Notes: a model not told the origin generated them from the letters alone. 64,000 nucleotides of DNA from Lycocorax pyrrhopterus obiensis (GCA_014706295.1 JACSVZ010000002.1:130705431-130769430), one strand, 5' to 3'. Positions 13,905 through 24,712 are shown, numbered from the stretch's first letter. Numbers and translations are program-made.

Positions 13905-14205
13905 TGTCTGGACCAAACTGTTTCCAACCCAAGCCTGCTCACCTGGGTTAAGTTGGCTGTTAGTCCACTGCTCACTCTTGAGAAGAGGGGACTGGGCAGA
14001 TCCCCGTTAACTCAGCGTGAACGCTCACCCACAGAGGAGACTTCAGGCGAGACTGGTGAAGCTGGAGCTGGGTTAGCATCTGAATCTGCACAAATGTGCC
14101 CTGCTCCCCACTGCCCTGAGCATTCTGTCCCCAAACTGCTGCAGGGATTTAAATTTAGCAGAGTTGGTAAAAGCGTTTTCCTAAAAAGCCAGATGAGGCA
14201 GCAAT
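13905..14205. other. GC-richer patch in AT-rich intergenic DNA
   Basis: A local rise in GC with scattered CpGs, including the small inverted repeat AGCGT-GA-ACGCT near 14,015. An 84-codon frame crosses it but resembles no family I know. It may be a regulatory element or decayed repeat; nothing decides between them. Confidence 0.25.
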
Positions 14206-15617
14206 GAGCTGGGATTATTTATCAAAAGCTTCCAGAACTTCATGACCTTTGATCAATAAATTAATACTTTTCTGTTTTACTCAGAGTGAATGTAACTGTT
14301 TCAGGAGACCCTTGCTCATAATCATAGTTACAAATAATAAATTTATTTTGATCTTTTTTGAATACTAGATTTCCATTTTAAAGGCCCCACAATGAATCTA
14401 TTTTCCTTAACACTTGAAAAAAATTATCACTTCAAGACTATAGCTGAGAGCTTTTTCACTATGATTTTCAGGCACAATTTAGGGAATAGAAGAACAAATA
14501 AAACTTATGATAGACAATTGTTTGCACCTTAAAATTTAGAATATACCAAAAATTCAGATTACAGTGAAAGCATATGTGCAAATTTTTTTTAAAATTTGCT
14601 TTCGTTGTTTCCAAATTTCAAATCTATGTGCATTTTAGTGAACTTGAAAATAACCCCATAGTAAAATGGGGGCTATTATAGTAATAAAAGTGGCATGGCA
14701 ATTTTTGTTTACCAGTTTCTGATTTATGGTTTAATAATTAGGTAACATGGCATCACCAATAACCTATTTACTTCTCATAGTAAAACAGATTGATTTACAT
14801 TGGGTTTTTTTGTTGATGTAGTTTTTTAATGTTTGAAAAATATTAGAAGAGACATATTTTTAGTCAATTTAGTTTGAGCTCAGGAAATTCCCAGTAAAAC
14901 AGAGAGGGCAAATCTTAATATGTTTATAGTACATTATTCTTATACATTACAATATATATACATTTATACACATATTTTACACCTATCTATAATATACTAC
15001 ATAATTTACTACAAGTGTAATCTGTAGTAAAAACAGAAAAAGGAACCAACAAGAAATTTTACAAATCAACTAGTCCATGTTTTAGCACCTGGAACAGGAG
15101 GGGAGAAAGAAGCCTAAGTAATTTTTATCTTCCTCACAGGTATTTCCGAAATATCTCTATTCATATTGACAATTTATGATTACGATCTCCCTCACCCTGT
15201 CAGTCTCATGCTGTCTACAGGACACCTCAGTAGGCTCTAAAGAATCATAAACCAGCCATTTTCTGCCACATGAATAGACTGAAGTCTTCTGGGACCAGTT
15301 GCCCATATCTGTGCTGCTGTACTTGGAGGCATTGGAGCAGAACAGACGTGGACAGCAGTTTGCTCAGTAACCTGGTTAAAGTATCCAGTGTTAGCTGAGG
15401 GTCATTGTGAAGGAGGTTGGAGGAATAAAAACCTTTTTCCAGTTAAAAAAAGAAGATCCTCACAGGTCGTCTCTCAACCCTTCTTGCCAATAACCTCAGA
15501 CTGTCTTATGTCCTGCAAACTGCCCAGGGCAAACTTTTATAAATCTATTTAGATGTCTATTTTCCTTGTTTTCCCCCTTGATTGCAGCCTCAGGTAGCTT
15601 GCCCTTGTTGATGCCAT

Positions 15618-16133
15618 GCCTGGAGTGCTGTGTCCAGTTCTGAGGTGTCCAGCTGAAGAAAGACAAGGAACTACTGGAGAGGGTCCAGTGGAGTGCTATG
15701 GATTTGATTAGGGGTCTGGAGCAACTCACGGATGAAAAAAGGCTGAGAGGGCTGGGGCTGTTTAGCCTGGAGAAGGAAAGACTGAGAAAGGATTTTATCA
15801 ATGCCTATCAGTATCTGAAGGGAGGGTGTCAAGAGGATGGAGCCAGGCACTTCCCAGTGGTGCCAAGCAGTAGAATGAGGGCAACAGGCAGAAAATGATG
15901 CACAGGAAGTTCCAACAGAACATGAGGAAGAACTTTACTCTGTGGGTGACAGAGAACCCAGGGAACAGGCTGCATAGTAGAGGTTGTGGAGTCTTTTTCT
16001 CTGGAGAAATAAACCCTCCTTGATGCAATCCTGTGCAGCCTGCTCTAGGTGAACCTGCTTTAGCAGGAGGGTTGGACTGGGTGATCTCCAGAGGTGCCTT
16101 CCAACCTCAACCATTCTGTGATTGAGTAATTCT
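15618..16133 (+). mobile_element. CR1 LINE fragment, 5'-truncated, sense to VPS13B
   Basis: This matches the 3' part of CR1, the main non-LTR retrotransposon of birds. It has the end of ORF2 followed by the 3' untranslated region, and it ends in the diagnostic block containing GATCTCCAGAGGTGCCTTCC and the ATTCTGTG-type 3' terminus. The ORF2 remnant around 15,698-15,898 still reads FSLEKERLRKDF and YLKGGCQEDGARHF before it breaks down. The reverse-transcriptase and endonuclease parts are absent, as is usual for 5'-truncated copies. The element cannot move on its own. Confidence 0.9.
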
Positions 16134-18584
16134 GCAACAGCCACTTAATCATCTTCTACCATTTCTACATTTTCCTCATTTTTTAATGAACTCTATTTTC
16201 CCCCTCCATTTTGTATTTCATTGATCCCACTTCTGTTGCAGAAAATGGGAAATAGCCTATAGCAACAACAACACTGAAGCCAGAAACACATTGACAGACT
16301 CTTTTATCAAGAAAAAGTACTCCACAGGTAGATATGTTTCCTGAGGACCTCCTTGAAGGGCTATTTTTTTTCATGTCTGGCCAAAAGTGACACCTTTTGT
16401 ATACACTTTTTCAGTCTCCAGGTAAACTGTATCAACTTTTGTTAGCTTCTCAGGGATTTCCAATCACTCAAGTTATATGACTGAACAAGATTCGCATACC
16501 ACTAGATTTGCAATTTTTAATTATACCTATCCTGCATGTTTCACTGAAGTGTTGAAATACTGAATAAATTGGACTAGCTCAAGGAGCTGACATTTCTAGA
16601 AGACGTGCCCTTGGTGCTGTAGTATGCCCAAGCTCATTACTGCACACCACCTGCCTACTACCTGCGAATTCCCCATGTACTCAGCTCTCATCCCTTTGTA
16701 CATCAGGGACCTTTATAACCTTCTCCAGCTACTCTTGTTTTATGCCACCCATTTCCTTTCCTTCAAAGATTTATTCCTGCATGATCCTTTCCTTCAATTT
16801 TTTTTTCTATTTTTTTTCCTACTATAGGAAATAAATTATTCAGGGTGTCAACACGCTTGAACTAGAACTGAGATGGAGGTAGTTATAATGAAATGCTAAT
16901 AACTGCCAGGAAAATTACAGGGTTGTTCTCAGCTGCTAGGTCTGCCAAGCAGCTGCCAGGAGCACTATGTGTTTCCCCTACTCTTCCTCTCGTTTACTGA
17001 TTTTTCACCAAAATAGGGCGTTGTCCTTCAATTCTGAACTTTCAGAAAACATTCCAGCACTGATTGGATATGTCATTCAAAAGTAATAACATAATGGACA
17101 AAGAAACAGAGGAATGTTTTTCTGTTGAAATAAGGGCTTTTGATGCAGGCTTAGGGTGTGCTTCAACATTACACTTATCTGTTGGCACATCCCTCTGTTG
17201 TGTCAATGCAACTCTATGGGGAGGCTATGCTATAAATGAGGTTGTTTCCACTAACACAGATTATTTCACTGAGCTGGCTTGCAGTGCAGACTCCTGAAAA
17301 GTTTTACCAGTAAAATTCACGACTCTAGCAGAGGGACAGAAAGGTATAACAGTTCTGCAAAGGAATTCTTCAAGAACGTTAGTCCTCGAGAAATTGTTTA
17401 GTCAGAAGCACAACTTTAATTAAAGACCACTGATGCTGTTAAAATCTTCCTGTCCCTCACCTGCCTGCTACCACTTCTTAGCCACAGGTTAACATGCCAC
17501 AGGTGCTGAAGAATGGTTGAACATACCCTCAAGTATGAGCTGTGGGAGTGGTGACCACTGTAAGAAGAAAATAAGTCCAAGCTGCTTTGACTCTTTGTGA
17601 AGTGAAAGACTGTCTTATGGGCTGTGATTCATGAGTGAAGATGGCACAGCAAGTGAGGCAATGGTGTATGCAAAATGAAGTTTGTTTCATGGTTAACTCA
17701 GCATGTGTGTACCAGAGGCAGAACAGACAGGTAATCCAGCAGGAGTTGGAGCCTTCAGACTTTGATTAGCTCAGCCACATTTAAATACATGTACTGCTAT
17801 AGGGGTAAGCTCCTACCCAAGCACTTGCTGTTTGGGCTTCACATGAACTATCTCAGATGCTGTATAATGTTGTCTTATCTGTTTTCAGCCACGTATCTAC
17901 ACTGCAGATTAAACACATGGGATTTCAAATTTCCGGCAGGAATATGTAACTCAAGAGGCATATCCCAGGCTTTCCTTTAAAACTCAAATCAGAGGCCTTT
18001 GTAAAAGGTTATTCATTATCTACATCAAAGCCATGCCCACGGGCACTGCTTACTGCACTTTTCCCTGACAAAAATGAGCCCAGCTCCTTTCTGGATCACC
18101 CACATGGCAACATGTCACTCTGCAAGGATTCTATTAACTCACCTTTCCAGGGCATTTTCTGGGTGCCACAAGCAACCCCAAAAGGACTCGGGGCTGCTGG
18201 AGAGGGCTTTTCTCTGTGATCTAGAGACGTGAGAAGCACTCTTGGCATGCAGAACATCAAGGGCATTCCCGGGTGTCAGGAGCTCCTCTCACATCCGAAA
18301 TGGTGAAATTGAGAACCTAAGCAGAACCTTGCTCTAAACCAAGCCAGAAAATGCCCACCTTTATTAAGAAGAGTAGGAACAAGTGTTTGCCACCACTGCG
18401 GTTTGCCCCACACGGTCATTTGTCAATTATAACAACATGAACCAAACCTTGAAGCTGGGGCTGGTCGAGGCAGTGGCACATCTCAGAGGTTCACAGTGCT
18501 CCGGGTCAAAGCCCGCCATGCCCAAGCTCCCCACGGCAGGGGATCACACACCCCTGGGGGCGGCCGGGCCACTCCGCCCTGGGA
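16134..18584. other. intergenic DNA between two CR1 copies
   Basis: No gene is recognised. The open frames are short and featureless. The last few hundred bases (from about 18,040) become GC-richer toward the promoter, and 18,430-18,584 may be diverged flank of the next CR1 copy, though I cannot align it with confidence. Confidence 0.5.
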
Positions 18585-19105
18585 GGAGACTGTGTCGAGT
18601 GCTGCGTGCAGTTCTGGGCCCCTTAGTTCAGGAAGGGCATTGAGGTGCTGGACAGAGTCCAGGGAAAGGCAACGGAGCTGTTGAAGGGTCTGGAGCACAA
18701 GTCCTATGAGCAGCAGCTGAGGGAGCTGGGGGTGTTTACCCTGGAAAAAAGGAGGCTCAGGCGTGACCTTACTGCTCTTTACAACTGTCTGAAAGGAGGC
18801 TGTAGCCAGGTGGGAATTGCCGCCTCCTCCCAGTCAACAATGGAGAGAACATGAGGATCTAGACTCAACCTGTGACAGAGGACGTTCAGGTTGGACATTA
18901 GGAGGAATTTCTTCACGTAAAGGGTGATTAGACACTGGAATGGACTTCCCAGGGAGATGGTGCAGTCATTCGTCCCTGGGGGTGTTTAAGTAAAGACTGG
19001 ACGTGGCACTTAGTGCCACGATATAGTTGACACGGTGCTGTTCGGTCACAGGTTGAACTCGCTGACCTCGGAGACCTTTCCCAGCCTCATCCACTCCGTG
19101 TCCCT
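18585..19105 (+). mobile_element. CR1 LINE fragment abutting the VPS13B promoter
   Basis: This is a second 5'-truncated CR1 3' end in the sense direction. It begins at words equivalent to TGTGTCGAGTGCTGCGTGCA and continues through the ORF2 C-terminal remnant (GLEHKSYEQQLRELGVF, then TLEKRRLRRDLTALYNCLKG, at about 18,680-18,800). It passes the conserved 3' block GGTTGGACATTAGGAGGAAT and ends in a diverged 3' terminus near 19,105. A frame break follows the CLKGGC motif. Its 3' end lies about 100 bases before the E-box of the CpG-island promoter, so CR1-derived sequence makes up the immediate upstream flank of VPS13B. Confidence 0.88.
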
Positions 19106-19199
19106 GCGACTCCAGCACACAGCCGGCACACAGCCCACACGCTCCCCGCACCTCACGGGGATGCCGAGGAACCCCCACCCCTCCCCGCCCCCGCCCGGG

Positions 19200-19205
19200 C
19201 ACGTG
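19200..19205. promoter_or_regulatory. E-box CACGTG (USF / MiT-TFE type)
   Basis: The sequence reads GGGCACGTGACC. The core plus GTGACC flank resembles USF sites and, less exactly, the CLEAR element bound by TFEB-family factors at lysosome-related genes. Occupancy is not known. Confidence 0.5.
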
Positions 19206-19260
19206 ACCTCCTCCGCCCTCAGAGCCGCCGCCTGGCCCCGCCCCGCGCTCGCGCCAAACG

Positions 19261-19312
19261 CTTCCGGCCGAGGGCCGGCGGAGGAGCGCGCATGCGCCCG
19301 GGAACCCGGAAG
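19261..19312. promoter_or_regulatory. ETS sites flanking a perfect NRF1 palindrome
   Basis: CTTCCGG at 19,261-19,267 and CCGGAAG at 19,306-19,312 are ETS/GABPA-type cores in opposite orientation. Between them lies GCGCATGCGC at 19,288-19,297, a perfect palindromic NRF1 site. NRF1 and ETS sites usually sit close to the start of transcription in TATA-less promoters, which supports placing the start nearby. Confidence 0.65.
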
Positions 19313-19429
19313 CGCCCGAGCGGCGGAGCCGGGGCGGGAGGCGCTGCCGGAGGCGCTGCGTGCGCGGCGCTCCCGCGGCCCGGCCGGCCCGGCGTGGGCG
19401 CGGAGCCTCGGGGCGCTGTGCAGGGCCAG
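19292..19429 (+). other. VPS13B: VPS13B exon 1, 5' untranslated (start approximate)
   Basis: The donor CAG|GTAAAG at 19,429/19,430 is a near-consensus 5' splice site at the 3' side of the motif cluster. The matching acceptor, TTTTCCTAG at 20,204-20,212, precedes exon 2. The 5' limit is unknown and is set here at the single ATG (19,292), inside the NRF1 palindrome; no other ATG occurs from there to the donor. The frame from that ATG is open for exactly 46 codons to the donor. Another donor-like site, AAG|GTACGG near 19,498, is weaker. No transcript data were used. Confidence 0.6.
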
Positions 19430-20212
19430 GTAAAGGGGCCCAGAGGGGGCGAGGGGCCGCGGGGCCGCGGGGGGGACGTGCGAGGATGTGTCCCGAAGGT
19501 ACGGGCGCAGGGTTCCCGGGTTTATGGAGGTGTCCGGGTGGGGCTGCGGCGGTGACGGGACGGGGAAGGGTCTCTTCAGGACGGTGGGAGTTTGGGAAAG
19601 AGTGTGGGGAGGGATGGGAGTGATGGCAGACCTTAATGTAACCTCAGCTCGGTTCATGAAGGATGTTGATTTCTTGGAGTTCAGAGTGGCACGAAACTGG
19701 CGGGGTTGCCTTGTACACGGTGCTGAGACCGGTGAGATGCATCTAAGGCGGTATTTTAGTGTGGAGTCTTAAAAGTTAGAAATTGCCCTTTTTTGGTGTT
19801 ATCAAAGTTTATCCTTTTGATGACTCCAAAAAAGTTTTGCGAGTTTTCGTGTCACTTAAATGCTGTGTGAAAGCATGGTAGGCTGCTCGATCACCTTTTC
19901 TGTTTCTTCATTTGTTTATTTGGATTTTCTTTTAAACAAACTAGTTACTAGCTCGTATGTGTGTATATATATACACATATATGTGTGTGTATATACGTAT
20001 ATCAATATATATGTAACCTGAAAATTCGTAAATGCAAATAGACGTGCTTGCATCTTTCTATGCATTTTATCTTTTTATGTAACTATATGAATCTCTGACT
20101 GTAAACAATGTTTAGAATTATTTCCATACATTCAAACAATGGGAGTGTTGCATTATTGAAAATTAGACTGGAGAAATATAACTAGTATCTCAATCTTGTC
20201 CTCTTTTCCTAG
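19430..20212 (+). other. VPS13B: VPS13B intron 1
   Basis: GT at 19,430 and AG at 20,211-20,212. The first part is still CpG-island DNA. The second part is AT-rich and contains a TA/TG microsatellite listed separately. No gene is seen inside. Confidence 0.6.
19954..20022. repeat. TA/TG microsatellite with perfect 18-bp palindrome
   Basis: Alternating TG/TA/CA dinucleotides include the perfect palindrome TGTGTATATATATACACA at 19,960-19,977. Alternating purine-pyrimidine palindromes can form cruciform or Z-like structures and are often length-polymorphic. Confidence 0.85.
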
Positions 20213-20215
20213 TGC

Positions 20216-20356
20216 ATGACCTGTAATACAGAGATCTTCCAGAATGCTGGAGTCCTATGTAACTCCTATTTTGATGAGTTATGTGAATCGTTACATAAAG
20301 AACTTGAAGCCTTCAGATCTGCAGTTGTCACTCTGGGGAGGAGATGTTGTACTTAG
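20216..20356 (+). promoter_or_regulatory. upstream ORF overlapping the VPS13B start codon
   Basis: An ATG at 20,216, three bases into exon 2 and 28 nt before the VPS13B ATG, opens a 46-codon frame that ends at TAG 20,354-20,356, inside the coding sequence and out of frame with it. The start context is poor (T at -3, A at +4), so leaky scanning is expected. Overlapping upstream frames generally lower translation of the main frame. If exon 1 splices at 19,429, the same frame is open through all of exon 1 back to the ATG at 19,292, giving 93 codons in total. Whether the mRNA includes that first ATG depends on the start site. This is a frame read from sequence, with no evidence of translation. 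Confidence 0.6.
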
Positions 20357-20390
20357 TAAACTTGAATTGAAGTTGGATGTACTTGAACAG
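20244..20390 (+). CDS. VPS13B: VPS13B coding exon 2 (residues 1-49)
   Basis: This exon encodes the start of the intermembrane lipid-transfer protein VPS13B. The 49 residues begin MLESYVTPILMSYVNRY and continue through NLKPSDLQLSLWGGDVVLSK. They match the conserved N-terminus of the chorein domain, the opening of the hydrophobic groove along which VPS13 proteins move phospholipids between membranes. The exon starts at 20,213 after a pyrimidine-rich acceptor and ends at CAG|GTATGT (20,390/20,391) in phase 0. The start codon has A at -3 and C at +4, an adequate context. No in-frame ATG lies upstream in exon 2. An out-of-frame upstream ORF overlaps this start. The sequence agrees with the vertebrate VPS13B N-terminus as I know it, so the symbol is secure. 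Confidence 0.97.
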
Positions 20391-21640
20391 GTATGTTATG
20401 TTTATAGCAGTTACAGTCCATGTCTTTGATTTAAAAGAAGTTGACTGAAATATTTTAGATTGGTCTGCACAGCTAAGTAATCACTTAGTGCTTGCTGGTT
20501 TTCTTCTTATGCAAGTGTTTTTCCCCCCTGCATTTAGTTATTCTTGCTTTAATTTCATGCCATTTGTTTAGCAATGAATGGTAATTCTTTACACATTCTA
20601 TAAGTAATGGAGTGTGAAGAGAGGCTTTTTTGTGGACATGTTTCTTCTTTCAGTAAGTATTATTTTAGGGTATGAACATTAATTAAATTGCTTTTCCAGT
20701 CATATTTACTAATTACGTATAGTAACTAAGTTGAAAGGTCACAAAGTAAAGTGGGATCTCTTTTTAATTATGCATACTAAACCCATTCGTGCTCTTTGTA
20801 TTGTTTTCCGACTCCAGATTTCATCGTTCCAGTTGTGTCTAAACCTAAGAGTAATTGAGGAATAGATTTGATTATCTGGTTTCTGTGGATTAAATCAAAG
20901 ACTCAGTAAAACTTAGCCTTAAAATAACAAGCTTGACCAAGTGAAACACTAGATACAGAATTTGGAGCCTGCTGTCAATATGAACTGGTAAAGGCTTAGC
21001 ACAGGGATGGTTTCCTTTTATGCTTATCTGAGTTGACAGCTTGAGTGTGTGAGGCTGATAAAGCTGCTTTCTGTTGTGCATGGTGTAGCAGGGCTTAGCT
21101 GGAGTCCTGTGGCCAGATGTAGTCCAACTAAGTGAAGGAGCTGAGAGAAATGCAGCAAGAATAGGAAATGTAGACAATACATCCCTTGAAAGAAGAATAA
21201 AATATACAGGGAATGTGTTTTTAATATTGACTAAAATAACGTGAGACAAGATAGGGCAAGAATTATTTGGATCTGACAAGGAAGTGAATAAATTGCATGT
21301 TGGGAGAATTAGGTTGACATAAAGGGAGATCTCATTTATGTGTTGGATTATGAGACATTGGAATAGGCTGGTTGTCTCTTTCAGGGACACCTTTTAAAGT
21401 GTGAAAGAAATGCATATGGTTAATTAAGACTCTCTGATCCTATTCTGGAAGAGGAGACAATCTTACAAGAGATCTTGTCCTATTTTCTGTGCTTTTTAAA
21501 GAGCCTTACTTGTCTTCCTTCAAGCATTTCGTAGCCACTGTATTTTCTCTCAAGTCTGTTAATTGGTACATCTTGTCCATACAGCTGATGTTCTGTAGGA
21601 TGTGTTCCCCTGTGAGCCTTTTAAAATGTATATGTTATAG

Positions 21641-21832
21641 AACCAAAGAAGGGTTGATCAGAAAGGAGTTCTGGAGGTCATCTAGTCCAGCCTCCTGTTC
21701 TGAGCAGGGCTGTCAGATCAGCTTGTGTTTTTCTTCAGCTGAGTCTTGAAATCTTGAAATCTCCTGTCTGGTGACAACCTCCACTCTGGGTAAGCTGTTT
21801 CAGTGCTCTGCTGTGCAGAGAGAAAGTTTGTA
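21641..21832 (-). mobile_element. CR1 LINE 3'-end fragment, antisense
   Basis: On the + strand it reads GGAGGTCATCTAGTCCAGCC, then CTGAGCAGGGCTG and GACAACCTCCACTCTGGG, the reverse complement of the conserved CR1 3' region. It covers only the last 190 or so bases, with no ORF2 core. The left end (ATAGAACC) is the expected 3' terminus. Diverged flank may extend a little further right. Confidence 0.82.
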
Positions 21833-24712
21833 CTGATAACAAATGATGACTTTGGATGGGTATATCAAACTTGCTATATTACCTGACACTCTAAGAATTT
21901 TGCTGCTCTCATTGGTGATGTTCCCTTTCCAGTAGTTGCAGTTTTCTGATAGATGATCCCTTGCTTCATCTTTGTCTGCCTATGAACTGGGTTCCTAAAT
22001 ATCCAGCTCAATCTAATAATGTCATGGCTCTTGTGGTAAATATTGCCATATGTACCCATGCTCATTTGAATGGGAATTTCAATATCCGATGGATGCAAAA
22101 TTTAGCTCAGATTCATTGTTTTTACATTATTTGGCTGGGTGTTTGTGAAATGTAGTTATCTTCATTTGGCTCTTATTATTCTTCGGAACTTGTCTGGACC
22201 CACAGACTGTATTTAGAATGTCTTTCTCTTTTTTTGCGGAGGGGATGCTATTTATGTCTGCTCAGCAAAACCCTTTGAATAAGCAGTATGTGGTAATACA
22301 AAGTCCCCAAGCCCTTGCAGCTGGCAGGAGCTCCCTTGAAAAGCTGCTCTCTAGAAATTGCCAGTATATATTATTTTAGTTGGGTTCTGTCCCTGGGTGG
22401 ATTTGTGATACCCGAAGTTAGTCACCTTAACTGCTCTACTCTTGTAACATCCTTTCTGTCCTGGGTTGCTGTCCCCAGCCTGGTTCCCTGCTCTTTATCT
22501 GACATGAACACAGCTTTAATTTCATGCTTCAGGTTCTTAGATACAAATGCACCTATCCTGGTTGTATTTGTCTAGAGCCTTAAACATTTTCAGAGAATTC
22601 CATCTTTTGTGGAGTTATACGTGGCTTTTTGGGAATGTTAGCATAGGTGCCAAACTACCTGGACAAAGCACCTTATAAAAGATTTGGAAACAAGACTGTG
22701 CTTCCTGCTCCCTGCACTTCACTGATGTTAGTGTTCCCATGTCATGTTGTGCTCTTAGGAGCCACAAAACAGAATCCCAAAGAACAGATGAGAACAGAGC
22801 ATAAACTGCTGTTCATCTTATAGAAGATTTAACTTTATTTTTGGGACCAAGTTGGAGCCAATACCTCTTGAAATCAGATGTAATACAGTTGTTGACATAG
22901 AAAATTTATCAAATGTGAAGAGAATGTTCCAGTACCTGAAAATACTTTGCATGTTTTTTACATATATTTATTTATGCTCTCATTAAGTTAAGCTGAATGC
23001 CATTGTAATAACTCTTAGGGTCTGTCCTTCTCTCTGTGCCCCTTTTTTTGTGCAATATCAGTTCTGTAGTGGAGGTCGAATACTAGTTTGTACTTGGCTT
23101 GAATCTTGTGGATGCAGTGTAGCTTTTGTATATAATTGTGTTACTCTCTGAATAGCCAGTTAATTTTATAATAATTATCTTTAGTTAAAGATTAAATCTA
23201 ATAAAATTTTGATATTTTTCCTATCCTGAATGATTCAATTACTAGAAGACTAAGCAGTCCAAGAAATTTTCCGTCTGTACATAATATGCATATTGTACAA
23301 AAACTGCTTTGAGAAAGTAATTTGTAATAAAATTTTGAAATTAATATTGTAAAGAGTGTTTTTTGGAAAAGTGTTTTAAGCACTTTTGTCAACTTTTGTG
23401 TGAAGTCCCTATAGTACCAGAAGTAACAGAGCTGCCTCTGAACTTGGTAAGTAGCTCGTGTGTAGTATATCTGTTGATAGAGTGGTACCAAAAAGATAAG
23501 ATACATTGTGATCTCTTCTTGCTGCTTGTGTATATTCCCATAATTAGTTTTTAGCTGTTTTGCAAATGCAGAAGGGAAAGATGAAGTAGTCTTGGGAAGA
23601 CAAAGGATACCTTGATCTAAAGATTATTGAGTTTTATTGTAGTGTAAATTTTTCATATCCAAAAGAATTTGTGAAGAAAGAAATATGAAAAATTCTAATG
23701 TACTTAAAATAATTTTAAGGAAATGGGAGCATTGTAATATCCTTATTTTAAGTCTGTGTTATGTGCCACTGGTTACTTGTGAAATACAGCCTTGACTGTG
23801 AAGAAAAGGTATTTGAGTTAACACTGATGTGGAGAACAAGTACTTGCCTATCACCCCAACCTTTAGAATTGTCTTATGTTTTAGAGCAAGGGGAGATTTA
23901 AGCAAAGGGGAATTATGATCACCTAGTCTGCAGTCTGACATGTTAGTCAGTTATTTATGGGTCAAGCCCAGAAGTTTGGTTTTAGTCATATATATTTTTG
24001 TGAAAGATTTATATGATTAAATGGAAAATCTAAAATGCAAAGTGTAATCAGTCATGGGTACAGAAGAAATATTAAGAATTTCAATCAGTACTTAATGAAA
24101 GGAGAAAGATTGTGTAGGAAACAAGGAGGAATAAAAATGTTCTTTGTTACGTTGTATTATGAACAAGTTACTGAATTTGGCACACATTTGTATTGTCTAC
24201 TGAATAGTACAACAAAGAGTTCTTCAAATTGCTTTATTCTAATTCCCTAGCTGTAACCAGGACAGCGTATTTCCTTAATGTCAGATAACATTTGTAACTA
24301 AATTTGTTTGAAAAAGAGCTATCTTCTAAGTATGTCAGGCATTTGCTTTTATCACCTTTATTTGGAAATAATTCCTACTTCTGTTTCTTTCAGTATCTTG
24401 GAGTTAACTAGACAAAAATGAAAATGTGTTAAATACATCCAGCAAATAGTAGAAAAATAGCTATTCCAGAATGCTTTTTGAAGTAAAGACAAGCCAGAAT
24501 CTAAATACACATTGTGGTATTGAAGAGTGACAAAAACTTACGCATCTACAAGTCCAGAATGGGAATTAGTCTTTGGAAGGCAAAAAACTTTCTATTATTG
24601 TTAACAATGGTAGTTTACTGCTTTGATCTCTGAAAGCATTGTCTCTTATGTTGTAATGTATTTTTAGATTGCATGTGTTTTTATAATTTATTGCTGTGCC
24701 ACACCCCACGTA

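Larger units (their letters stand above)
1..15617. other. AT-rich intergenic region upstream of VPS13B
   Basis: No gene is recognisable on either strand. The open frames here are short, mostly below about 140 codons, lack familiar domains and have no convincing splice context. The stretch is AT-rich with A-runs on the + strand, and holds purine-rich low-complexity tracts, short direct repeats and two GC-richer patches that are listed separately. In other vertebrates OSR2 lies upstream of VPS13B, so long-range regulatory DNA could be present; that is inference from synteny, not something seen in the bases. Small direct duplications occur near 2,515/2,547 and 12,048/12,075, and an A16 run lies at 11,783-11,798. 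Confidence 0.6.
19184..19560 (+). promoter_or_regulatory. VPS13B: CpG-island promoter of VPS13B
   Basis: This is the only strongly GC- and CpG-dense block in the window and it sits just before the first proposed exon. There is no TATA box. A GC box (ccccgcccccgcccgg) lies at about 19,184-19,197, followed by an E-box, ETS-type sites and an NRF1-type palindrome, a typical housekeeping promoter set. Long open frames on both strands here, including one of 203 codons on the minus strand, follow from the lack of AT-rich stop codons and are not called as genes. The transcription start site cannot be placed exactly; roughly 19,290-19,350 fits the motif positions. Confidence 0.85.

Noticed and set aside
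19292..19555. 87-codon + frame running through the CpG island into intron 1
   Set aside because: Only its first 46 codons are in exon 1; the rest reads past a near-consensus donor into the intron. Treated as an upstream frame, not a gene.
19046..19657. 203-codon minus-strand frame over the CpG island
   Set aside because: Ala/Pro/Arg/Ser-rich composition typical of GC-rich promoter DNA; it is antisense to the clear VPS13B promoter and exon 1 and has no domain.
20244..20429. 61-codon frame treated as a complete small protein
   Set aside because: It is VPS13B exon 2 read through its splice donor; the last 12 codons are intronic.
20890..21390. 166-codon minus-strand frame in intron 2
   Set aside because: No recognisable domain or homology, no start or splice context; probably a chance frame.
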